NCBI RefSeq assembly: GCF_029227915.1
Contig: NC_079883.1
Span: 29,576,001 to 29,640,000 of the forward strand
Direction of reading: 5' to 3'
From: Hydractinia symbiolongicarpus
Taxonomy: Eukaryota > Cnidaria > Hydrozoa > Anthoathecata > Hydractiniidae
Length of the DNA: 64,000 bases
The notes below the pieces were generated by a model. It searched no databases, had not been told where the DNA came from, and was given only the letters and a program-made list of their open reading frames with translations. This document shows, one piece after another, positions 12,466 through 24,388 of the stretch. Within the stretch, counting starts at the first letter, position 1. Each line of letters opens with the position of its first letter. Position numbers and translations under genes: made by a program.

Positions 12466-15400
12466 GCTGCGGGACCAATCCTGGCCGTTAGCACGCCCTG
12501 AATAAAGAGGAACAATTCCAAAGACTACATTTCATTGACTTTCTAGTGAGATAAATCCGTTTGAGTTACAACGGTTGCGTCACATATTCGTACCAACATG
12601 TATCTAGCCATAGTATTCGGATATTACTGGGTTGCACCGCTTTTAACAGTGAAACTTTTGACTGAGGGACTTAATTGAACTGATTTTAGACTTTGACCTT
12701 ATAAGTGTGATAAATGAGCCAGTTTGACTACAAGAAATAACATTCTTCTTAATTTGACATGATTGCTGGAACTCAGCGATTACACTGGGCGCTGTGGCAG
12801 CGCTTTATTAAAAATTTAAATAAAAAAGTCATTTTTTACAATGGGACCAATCCAAGCCGTTAGTTTGCGCTGAAGAAATAGAGACAGTTTCAAAAACTAC
12901 ATTTCATTGACTTTCTAACGGTGTCAATCCGTTTGAGTTAGAACGGTTGCGTCACATATTCGTACCAACATGTATTTAGTGATATCTTTCCGATATTACT
13001 AAGTTATATTGCTTTTAACAGTGAAACGATTGACTGTGGAACTTAATTGAACTAACCTTGGACTGTGACCTAATAAATGTGATAAGTGAGCCAACTGGAC
13101 CCAAGAAGTAACATTCTTCTTAATTTTACATGATTGCCGGAACTCAGCGATTACACTGGGCGCTGTGGTAGCACTTTATTTAAAAATTTAATAAAAAAGT
13201 CATTTTTTACTGTGGGACCAATCCTAGCCCTTATCGCCCGCTGAAGAAATAGCGACAGTTTCAAAAAGTACATTTCATTCACTTCGTGGCGGTATCAATC
13301 CATTTGAGTTACAACTGTTGCGTCACTTATTAGTCCCAACATATATTTAGCGATCGTATTCGGTTATTACTATGTTGCATCGCTTTTAACAGTGAAGCGT
13401 TTGACTGTGGGACTTAATTGAACTGATTCTGGACTGTGACCTTGTAAATGCGATAAATGAACCAATTTGACTACATTAAGTAATATTCTTCTTAATTTGA
13501 CTTGATTGCTGAAACTCAGCGATTGCAGTGGGCGCTGTGGTAGAGTTTTATTTAAAAATTAAGTTAAATAAGTTATTTTTTACTGTGGGACCAATCGCAG
13601 CCATTAGTTCGCGCTGAAAAAATAGAGACAGTTTCAAAAACTACATTTCGTTGACTTTCTAAGGGTGTCAATCCGTTTGAGTTACAACGGTTGCGTCACA
13701 TATTCGTCCCCACATGTATTTAGCGATAGTATTCGGATATTACTAGGTTGCATCGCTTTTAACAGTGACACGTTTGACTGTGGGACTTAATTGAACTGAT
13801 TTTGGACTTTGACCTTATAAAGGTGATAAATGAGCCAGTTTGAGTACAAGAAGTAACATTCTTCTTAATTTGACTGGATTGCTGGAACTCAGCGATTGCA
13901 CTGGGCACTGTGGTAGCGTTTTATTTAAAAATTAAGTTAAATAAGTCACTTTTTACTGTGGGAGCAATCCCAGCCGTTAGTTCGCGCTGAATAAACAAAG
14001 ACGGTTTCAAAAACTACATTTCATTGACTTTCTAACGGTGTTAATCCGTTTGAGTTACAACGGTTGCGTCACATATTCGTACCAACATGTATTTAGTGAT
14101 TTTTTTCCGATGTGTCTAAGTTGCATCGCTTTTAACAGTGAAACGATTGACTGTGGGACTTAATTGATCTGATTCTGGACTGTGACCTTGTAAATGCGAT
14201 AAATGAGCCTATTGGGCACCAAGGAATATCATTTTTCTTAATTCGACATGATTGCTGGAATTCAGCGATTACACTGGGCGCTGTGGTAGAGCTTTATTTA
14301 AAAATTTAGATAAATAAGTCTTTTTTACTGTGGGACAAATCCTGGCCGTTAGCAGGCGCTGAAGTAATAGAGACATTCTCAAAAACTACATTTCGTCGAC
14401 TTCTTGGCGGTATCAATCCGTTTGAGTTACAACGGCTGCGTCACACATTCGTATCAACATGTATTTAGCGATAGTATTCTGATATTACTAGGTTGCATCG
14501 CCTTTAACAGTGAAACGATTGACTGTGGGACTTCATTGAACTAACTTTCAACTGTGACCTGATAAATGTTAAAAATGAGCCAGTTTGACTACAAGAAATA
14601 ACATTCTTCTTAATTTGACATGATTGCTGGAGCTGAGCGATTACACTGGGCGCTGTGGTAGCACTTTATTAAAAATTTTTTATCAAAAAGTAATTTTTTA
14701 CTGTGGGTCCAATCCTAGTCGTTATTGCGCGCTGAAAAAATAGCGACAGTTTCAAAAACTACATTTCATTGTCTTTCTAACGGTATCAATCCGCTTGAGT
14801 TACAACTGTTGCGTCACATATTCGTCCCCACATGTATTTAGCGATGGTATTCGGATATTACTAGGTTGCATCGCTTTTAACATTGAAACATTTGACTGTG
14901 GGACTTAATTGAACTAACTTTCGGCTGTGACCTGATAAATGTTAAAAATGAGCCAGTTTGACTACAAGAAATAACATTCTTCTTAATTTGACATGATTGC
15001 TGGAGCTGAGCGATTACATTGGGCGCTGTGTTAGCACTTTATTAAAAAATTAGGATAAATAAGTCATTTTTTACTGTGGGACCAATCCTAGCCGCTAGTT
15101 CGCGCTGAAGAAATAGAGACAGTTTCAAAAACTACATTTCATTGACATTCTAACGGTGTCAATCCGTTTGGGTTAGAACGATTGCGTCACATATTCGTAC
15201 CAACATGTACTTAGTGATTTTTTTCCGATATTACTAAATTGTATCGATTTTAACAGTGAAACGATTGATTCTGGGAATTAATGGAACTGATTCTGGACTT
15301 TGACCTTGTAAATGCGATAAATGAGCCAATTGGGCTCCAAGGAATACCATTCTTTTTTAATTTGACATGATTGCTGGAATTCAGTGAGTACACTAGTCTC

Positions 15401-15748
15401 TGTGGTAATGCTTTATTTATAAATTTAGATAAATAAGTCTTTTTTTACTGTGGGACTAATACTGGCCGTTAGCACGAGCTGAAGAAATAGAGACATTCTC
15501 AAAAACTACAATTCATTGACTTCTTGGCGGTATCGATCCGTTTGAGTTAGAACGATTGCTTCACATATTCGTACCAACATGTATTTAGTGATTTTTTTCC
15601 GATATTACTAAATTGTATCGCTTTTAACAGTAAAACGATTGACTCTGGGACTTAATTGAACTGATTCTGGACTGTGACCTTATAACTGCGATAAATGAGC
15701 CAATTGGACTCCAAGGAATAACTTTTTTCTTAATTTGACGTGATTGCT
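12395..15748 (+). repeat. 9-monomer higher-order repeat, copy 1 (3354 bp)
   Basis: Full monomers are 12466, 12838, 13209, 13582, 13955, 14327, 14700, 15073 and 15447, head order e,b,a,b,d,c,a,b,c. The first carries the odd box 'gctgcggga' in place of 'actgtggga', and the second 'acaatggga'. The d-type head first appears here (13955). Each landmark to about 15100 recurs 3354 bp later. Confidence 0.88.
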
Positions 15749-18450
15749 GAAACTCAGCGATTACACTGTGCGCTGTGGTAGCGTTTTATTTAAAAATTAA
15801 GATAAATAAGATTCTTCTTGCTGCGGGACCAATCCTGGCCGTTAGCACGCCCTGAATAAAGAGGAACAATTCCAAAGACTACATTTCATTGACTTTCTAG
15901 TGATATAAATCCGTTTGAGTTACAACGGTTGCGTCACATATTCGTACCAACATGTATCTAGCCATAGTATTCGGATATTACTGGGTTGCACCGCTTTTAA
16001 CAGTGAAACTTTTGACTGAGGGACTTAATTGAACTGATTTTAGACTTTGACCTTATAAGTGTGATAAATGAGCCAGTTTGACTACAAGAAATAACATTGT
16101 TCTTAATTTGACATGATTGCTGGAACTCAGCGATTACACTGGGCGCTGTGGCAGCGCTTTATTAAAAATTTAACAAAAAAAGTCATTTTTTACAATGGGA
16201 CCAATCCAAGCCGTTAGTTTGCGCTGAAGAAATAGAGACAGTTTCAAAAACTACATTTCATTGACTTTCTAACGGTGTCAATCCGTTTGAGTTAGAACGG
16301 TTGCGTCACATATTCGTACCAACATGTATTTAGTGATATCTTTCCGATATTACTAAGTTATATTGCTTTTAACAGTGAAACGATTGACTGTGGAACTTAA
16401 TTGAACTAACCTTGGACTGTGACCTAAGAAATGTGATAAGTGAGCCAACTGGACCCAAGAAGTAACATTCTTCTTAATTTTACATGATTGCCGGAACTCA
16501 GCGATTACACTGGGCGCTGTGGTAGCACTTTATTTAAAAATTTAATAAAAAAGTCATTTTTTACTGTGGGACCAATCCTAGCCCTTATCGCCCGCTGAAG
16601 AAATAGCGACAGTTTCAAAAAGTACATTTCATTCACTTCGTGGCGGTATCAATCCATTTGAGTTACAACTGTTGCGTCACTTATTAGTCCCAACATATAT
16701 TTAGCGATCGTATTCGGTTATTACTATGTTGCATCGCTTTTAACAGTGAAGCGTTTGACTGTGGGACTTAATTGAACTGATTCTGGACTGTGACCTTGTA
16801 AATGCGATAAATGAACCAATTTGACTACATTAAGTAATATTCTTCTTAATTTGACTTGATTGCTGAAACTCAGCGATTGCAGTGGGCGCTGTGGTAGAGT
16901 TTTATTTAAAAATTAAGTTAAATAAGTTATTTTTTACTGTGGGACCAATCGCAGCCATTAGTTCGCGCTGAAAAAATAGAGACACTTTCAAAAACTACAT
17001 TTCGTTGACTTTCTAAGGGTGTCAATCCGTTTGAGTTACAACGGTTGCGTCACATATTCGTCCCCACATGTATTTAGCGATAGTATTCGGATATTACTAG
17101 GTTGCATCGCTTTTAACAGTGACACGTTTGACTTTAGGACTTAATTGAACTGATTTTGGACTTTGACCTTATAAAGGTGATAAATGAGCCAGTTTGAGTA
17201 CAAGAAGTAACATTCTTCTTAATTTGACTGGATTGCTGGAACTCAGCGATTGCACTGGGCACTGTGGTAGCGTTTTATTTAAAAATTAAGTTAAATAAGT
17301 CACTTTTTACTGTGGGAGCAATCCCAGCCGTTAGTTCGCGCTGAATAAACAAAGACGGTTTCAAAAACTACATTTCATTGACTTTCTAACGGTGTTAATC
17401 CGTTTGAGTTACAACGGTTGCGTCACATATTCGTACCAACATGTATTTAGTGATTTTTTTCCGATGTGTCTAAGTTGCATCGCTTTTAACAGTGAAACGA
17501 TTGACTGTGGGACTTAATTGATCTGATTCTGGACTGTGACCTTGTAAATGCGATAAATGAGCCTATTGGGCACCAAGGAATATCATTTTTCTTAATTCGA
17601 CATGATTGCTGGAATTCAGCGATTACACTGGGCGCTGTGGTAGAGCTTTATTTAAAAATTTAGATAAATAAGTCTTTTTTACTGTGGGACAAATCCTGGC
17701 CGTTAGCAGGCGCTGAAGTAATAGAGACATTCTCAAAAACTACATTTCGTCGACTTCTTGGCGGTATCAATCCGTTTGAGTTACAACGGCTGCGTCACAC
17801 ATTCGTATCAACATGTATTTAGCGATAGTATTCTGATATTACTAGGTTGCATCGCCTTTAACAGTGAAACGATTGACTGTGGGACTTCATTGAACTAACT
17901 TTCAACTGTGACCTGAAAAATGTTAAAAATGAGCCAGTTTGACTACAAGAAATAACATTCTTCTTAATTTGACATGATTGCTGGAGCTGAGCGATTACAC
18001 TGGGCGCTGTGGTAGCACTTTATTAAAAATTTTTTATCAAAAAGTAATTTTTTACTGTGGGTCCAATCCTAGTCGTTATTGCGCGCTGAAAAAATAGCGA
18101 CAGTTTCAAAAACTACATTTCATTGTCTTTCTAACGGTATCAATCCGCTTGAGTTACAACTGTTGCGTCACATATTCGTCCCCACATGTATTTAGCGATG
18201 GTATTCGGATATTACTAGGTTGCATCGCTTTTAACATTGAAACATTTGACTGTGGGACTTAATTGAACTAACTTTCGGCTGTGACCTGATAAATGTTAAA
18301 AATGAGCCAGTTTGACTACAAGAAATAACATTCTTCTTAATTTGACATGATTGCTGGAGCTGAGCGATTACATTGGGCGCTGTGTTAGCACTTTATTAAA
18401 AAATTAGGATAAATAAGTCATTTTTTACTGTGGGACCAATCCTAGCCGCT
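15749..18450 (+). repeat. 9-monomer repeat, copy 2 (incomplete)
   Basis: Monomers 15820, 16192, 16563, 16936, 17309, 17681 and 18054, plus the start of 18427, match copy 1 at a constant 3354-bp offset. By eye I count about a dozen base differences over roughly 2.7 kb. After about 18450 the sequence departs from the copy-1 counterpart ('gaattagagaaagtttc' against 'gaaatagagacagtttc'). Confidence 0.86.
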
Positions 18451-19170
18451 AGTTCGCGCTGAAGAATTAGAGAAAGTTTCAAGAACTACATTTCATTGAC
18501 TTACTAAAGGTGTCAATCCGTTTGAATTACAACGGTTGCGTCACATATTCGTACCAACATGTATTTAGTGAGTTTCTTCCGATATTTCTAAGTTATATCG
18601 CTTTTAACAGTGAAACGATTGACTGTGGAACTTAATTGAACTAACTTTGGACTGTGACCTTATAAATGTGAGAAGTGAGCCAACTGGACCCAAGAAATAA
18701 CATTCTTCTTAATTCGACATGGTTGCTGGAATTCAGCGAGTACACTAGTCTCTCTGGTAATGCTTTATTTAAAAATTTAGATAATTAAGTCTTTTTCTAC
18801 TGTGGGACTAATACTGGCCGTTAGCACGCGCTGAAGAAATAGAGACATTCTCACAAACTTCATTTCATTGACTTCTTGGCAGCATCAATCCGTTTGAGTT
18901 ACAACGGTTGCGTCACATATTCGTATCAACATGTATTAAGCGATAGTATTCTGATATTACTAGGTTGCATCGCCTTTAACAGTGAAACGATTGACTGTGG
19001 GACTTAATTGAACTAACTTTGGACTGTGACCTGATAAATGTTTTAAATGAGCCAACTGGACCCAAGAAATAACATTCTTCTTAATTTAACATGATTGCTG
19101 GAATTCAGCGATTGCGCTAGGCGCTGTGGTAGCACTTCATTTAAAAATTTATATAAAAAATTCATTTTTT
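18427..19170 (+). repeat. b and c monomers repeated at 36318-37061
   Basis: Monomer 18427 has the rare head 'gaattagagaaagtttc', and 18799 has 'aataattaagtctttttc'-type ends and 'cttcttggcag'. Both rare forms come back at 36318 and 36690, a constant 17,891 bp away. These monomers flank the 5-mer/6-mer/11-mer block on both sides. Confidence 0.82.
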
Positions 19171-21034
19171 ACTGTGGGACCAATCCTAGCCGTTATCGCG
19201 CGCTGAAGAAAAAGCGACAGTTTCAAAAACTACATTTCATTGACTTTCTAACGGTATCAATCCGCTTGAGTTACAACTGTCGCGTCACATATTCGTCCCC
19301 ACATGTATTTAGCGATGGTATTCGGATATTACTAGGTTGCATCGCTTTTAACATTGAAACATTTGACTGTGGGACTTAATTGAACTGATTTTGGACTTTG
19401 ACCTTATGAATGTGATAAATGAGCCAGTTTGACTACAAGAAGTAACATTCTTCTTAATTTCACTTGATTGCTGAATCTCAGCGATTACAGTGGGCACTGT
19501 GGTAACTCTTTGTTAAAAAATGAAGATAAATAAGTCTGTTTTTACTGTGAGACCAATCCTAGCCGTTAGCACGAGCTGAAGAAATAGAGGCATTCTCAAA
19601 AACTACATTTCATTGACTTCTTGGCGGTATCGATCCGTTTGAGTTAGAACGATTGCTTCACATATTCGTACCAACATGTACTTAGTGATTTTCTTCCAAT
19701 TTTACTAAGTTGTATTGCCTTTAACAGTGAAACGATTGACGGCGGGACTTATTTGAACTGATTTTGGACTTTGACCTTATAAATGTGATAAATGAGCCAG
19801 TTTGACTACAAGAAATAACATTCTTCTTAATTTGACATGATTGCTGGAACTCAGCGATTACACTGGGCGCTGTGGTAGCGTTTTGTTTAAAAATTAAGAT
19901 AAAGAAGTGTTTTTTTACTGTGGGAACAATCCTAGCCGTTAGTTCGCGCTTAAGAAATAGAGACAGTTTCAAAAACTACATTTCATTGACTTTCTAACGG
20001 TGTCAATCCGTTTGAGTTACAACAGTTGTGTCACATATTCGTACCAACATGTATTTAGTGATTTTTTTCCGATATTACTAAGTTGTATCGCTTTTAACAG
20101 TGAAGCGATTGGCTGTGGGACTTAATTGAACTGATTCTGGACTGTGACCTTATAAATGCGATAAATGAGCCAATTGGACTCCAAGGAATATCTTTCTTCT
20201 TAATTTGACGTGATTGCTGGAACTCAGCGATTACACTGTGCGCTGTGGTAGCGTTTTATTTAAAAATTAAGATAAATAAGATTCTTCTTACTGCGGGACC
20301 AATCCTGGCCGTTAGCACGCCCTGAATAAAGAGGAACAATTCCAAAGACTACATTTCATTGACTTTCTAGCGGTATAAATCCGTTTGAGTTACAACGGTT
20401 GCGTCACATATTCGTACCAACATGTATTTAGCGATAGTATTCGGATATTACTCGGTTGCACCGCTTTTAACAGTGAAACGTTCGACTGTGGGACTTAATT
20501 GAACTGATTTTGGACTTTGACCTTATAAATGTGATAAATGAGCCAGTTTGACTACAAGAAATAACATTCTTCTTAATTTGACATGATTGCTGGAACTCAG
20601 CGATTACACTGGGCGCTGTGGCAGCGCTTTATTAAAAATTTAAATAAAAAAGTCATTTTTTACAGTGGGAACAATCCAAGCCGTTAGTTCGCGCTGAAGA
20701 AATAGCGACAGTTTCAAAAAGTACATTTCATTGACTTTGTGGCGGTATCAATCCATTTGAGTTACAACTGTTGCGTCACATATTAGTCCCCACATATATT
20801 TAGCGATAGTATTCGGTTATTACTATGTTGCATCGCTTTTAACAGTGAAACGTTTGACTGTGGGACTTAATTGAACTGATTCTGGACTCTGACCTCGTAA
20901 ATGCGATAAATGAACCAATTTGACTACAATAAGTAATATTCTTCTTAATTTGACTTGATTGCTGAAACTCAGCGATTGCGCTAGGCGCTGTGGTAGCACT
21001 TCATTTAAAAATTTATATAAAAAATTCATTTTCT
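19171..21034 (+). repeat. 5-monomer unit (1864 bp)
   Basis: Monomers 19171, 19544, 19917, 20290 and 20662 have head order a,f/c,b,e,b. This is the following 6-mer with one monomer missing: the f and c monomers are fused in 19544. Reading frames at 19095-19379 and 20959-21222 are nearly the same sequence because they sit in equivalent monomers 1864 bp apart; they are not genes. Confidence 0.86.
19544..19916 (+). repeat. f/c fused monomer (crossover in gccgtta)
   Basis: It begins 'actgtgagaccaatccta' exactly like f-type 21408, then continues 'gcacgagctgaagaaatag' like c-type 21781. The two parents share 'gccgtta' (19562-19568) between the diagnostic bases, so the exchange lies in those seven bases. 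The result deletes exactly one 373-bp monomer from the 6-mer. Confidence 0.8.
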
Positions 21035-23271
21035 ACTGTGGGACCAATCCTAGCCGTTATCGCGCGCTGAAGAAAAAGCGACAGTTTCAAAAACTACATT
21101 TCATTGACTTTCTAACGGTATCAATCCGCTTGAGTTACAACTGTCGCGTCACATATTCGTCCCCACATGTATTTAGCGATGGTATTCGGATATTACTAGG
21201 TTGCATCGCTTTTAACATTTAAACATTTGACTGTGGGACTTAATTGAACTGATTTTGGACTTTGACCTTATGAATGTGATAAATGAGCCAGTTTGACTAC
21301 AAGAAGTAACATTCTTCTTAATTTGACTTGATTGCTGAAACTCAGCGATTACAGTGGGCACTGTGGTAACTCTTTGTTAAAAAATGAAGATAAATAAGTC
21401 TGTTTTTACTGTGAGACCAATCCTAGCCGTTAATTTGCGCTTAAGAAAGAGAGACAGTTTCAAAAACTACATTTCATTGACTTTCTAACGGTGTCAATCC
21501 GTTTGAGTTACAACGGTTGCGTCACATATTCGTACCAACATGTATTTAGTGATTTTCTTTCAATTTTACTAAGTTGTATTGCTTTTAACAGTGAAACGAG
21601 TGACTGTGGGAATTAATTGAACTGACTCTGGACTATGTCCTTATAAATGTGACAGATGAGCCAATTGGTCTCCAAGGAATAACTTTCTTCTTAATTTGAC
21701 GTGATGGCTGGAATTCAGCGATTACATTAAGCTCCGTGGTAGCGCTTTATTTATAAATTTAGATAAATAAGTTTTTTTTTACTGTGGGACTAATACTGGC
21801 CGTTAGCACGAGCTGAAGAAATAGAGACATTCTCAAAAACTACAATTCATTGACTTCTTGGCGGTATCGATCCGTTTGAGTTAGAACGATTGCTTCACAT
21901 ATTCGTACCAACATGTACTTAGTGATTTTCTTCCAATTTTACTAAGTTGTATTGCCTTTAACAGTGAAACGATTGACGGCGGGACTTATTTGAACTGATT
22001 TTGGACTTTGACCTTATAAATGTGATAAATGAGCCAGTTTGACTACAAGAAATAACATTCTTCTTAATTTGACATGATTGCTGGAACTCAGCGATTACAC
22101 TGGGCGCTGTGGTAGCGTTTTGTTTAAAAATTAAGATAAAGAAGTGTTTTTTTACTGTGGGAACAATCCTAGCCGTTAGTTCTCGCTTAAGAAATAGAGA
22201 CAGTTTTGAAAACTACATTTCATTGACTTTCTAACGGTGTCAATACGTTTGAGTTACAGCAGTTGTGTCACATATTCGTACCAACATGTATTTAGTGATT
22301 TTTTTCCGATATTACTAAGTTGTATCGCTTTTAACAGTGAAGCGATTGGCTGTGGGACTTAATTGCACTGATTCTGGACTGTGACCTTATAAATGCGATA
22401 AATGAGCCAATTGGACTCCAAGGAATAACTTTCTTCTTAATTTGACGAGATTGCTGGAACTCAGCGATTACACTGTGCGCTGTGGTAGCGTTTTATTTAA
22501 AAATTAAGATAAATAAGATTCTTCTTACTGCGGGACCAATCCTGGCCGTTAGCACGCCCTGAATAAAGAGGAACAATTCCAAAGACTACATTTCATTGAC
22601 TTTCTAGCGGTATAAATCCGTTTGAGTTACAACGGTTGCGTCACATATTCGTACCAACATGTATTTAGCGATAGTATTCGGATATTACTCGGTTGCACCG
22701 CTTTTAACAGTGAAACGTTCGACTGTGGGACTTAATTGAACTGATTTTGGACTTTGACCTTATAAATGTGATAAATGAGCCAGTTTGACTACAAGAAATA
22801 ACATTCTTCTTAATTTGACATGATTGCTGGAACTCAGCGATTACACTGGGCGCTGTGAAAGCGCTTTATTAAAAATTTAAATAAAAAAGTCATTTTTTAC
22901 AGTGGGAACAATCCAAGCCGTTAGTTCGCGCTGAAGAAATAGCGACAGTTTCAAAAAGTACATTTCATTGACTTTGTGGCGGTATCAATCCATTTGAGTT
23001 ACAACTGTTGCGTCACATATTAGTCCCCACATATATTTAGCGATAGTATTCGGTTATTACTATGTTGCATCGCTTTTAACAGTGAAACGTTTGACTGTGG
23101 GACTTAATTGAACTGATTCTGGACTCTGACCTCGTAAATGCGATAAATGAACCAATTTGACTACAATAAGTAATATTCTTCTTAATTTGACTTGATTGCT
23201 GAAACTCAGCGATTGCGCTGGGCGCTGTGGTAGCACTTCATTTAAAAATTTATATAAAAAAGTCATTTTTT
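21035..23271 (+). repeat. 6-monomer unit (2237 bp)
   Basis: Monomers 21035, 21408, 21781, 22154, 22527 and 22899 have head order a,f,c,b,e,b. The f-type head ('aagaaagagagacag') appears here for the first time in the window. Equivalent monomers in the next partial unit (23272 on) are 2237 bp away. Confidence 0.86.
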
Positions 23272-24388
23272 ACTGTGGGACCAATCCTAGCCGTTATCGC
23301 GCGCTGAAGAAATAGCGACAGTTTCAAAAACTACATGTCATTGACTTTCTAACGGTATCAATCCGCTTGAGTTACAACTGTTGCGTCACATATTCGTCCC
23401 CACATGTATTTAGCGATGGTATTCGGATATTACTAGGTTGCATCGCTATTAACATTGAAACATTTGACTGTGGGACTTAATTGAACTGATTTTGGACTTT
23501 GACCTTATGAATGTGATAAATGAGCCAGTTTGACTACAAGAAGTAACATTCTTCTTAATTTGACTTGATTGCTGAAACTCAGCGATTACAGTGGGTACTG
23601 TGGTAACTCTTTGTTAAAAAATGAAGATAAATAAGTCTGTTTTTACTGTGAGACCAATCCTAGCCGTTAATTTGCGCTGAAGAAAGAGAGACAGCTTCAA
23701 AAACTACATTTCATTGACTTTCTAACGGTGTCAATCCGTTTGAGTTACAACGGTTGCGTCACATATTCGTACCAACATGTATTTAGTGATTTTCTTCCAA
23801 TTTTACTAAGTTGTATTGCTTTTAACAGTGAAACGAGTGACTGTGGGAATTAATTGAACTGACTCTGGACTATGTCCTTATAAATGTGACAGATGAGCCA
23901 ATTGTTTCCAAGGAATAACTTTCTTCTTAATTTGACGTGATGGCTGGAATTCAGCGATTACATTAAGCTCCGTGGTAGCGCTTTATTTATAAATTTGGAT
24001 AAATAAGTCTTTTTTTACTGTGGGACTAATACTGGCCGTTAGCACGAGCTGAAGAAATAGAGACATTTTCAAAAACTACCATTTATTGAGTTCTTGGCGG
24101 TATCGATCCGTTTGAGTTAGAACGATTGCTTCACATATTCGTACCAACATGTACTTAGTGATTTTCTTCCAATTTTACTAAGTTGTATTGCCTTTAACAG
24201 TGAAACGATTGACGGCGGGACTTATTTGAACTGATTTTGGACTTTGACCTTATAAATGTGATAAATGAGCCAGTTTGACTACAAGAAATAACATTCTTCT
24301 TAATTTGACATGATTGCTGGAACTCAGCGATTACACTGGGCGCTGTGGCAGCGCTTTATTAAAAATTTAAATAAAAAAGTCATTTTTT
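23272..24388 (+). repeat. Partial 6-mer merging into 11-mer
   Basis: Monomers 23272, 23645 and 24017 (a,f,c) repeat 21035, 21408 and 21781. They are also the counterparts of 27372, 27745 and 28118, 4100 bp downstream. The stretch is therefore both the end of the 6-mer series and the incomplete left copy of the 11-mer, whose register can be followed back to about 22680. Confidence 0.83.
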
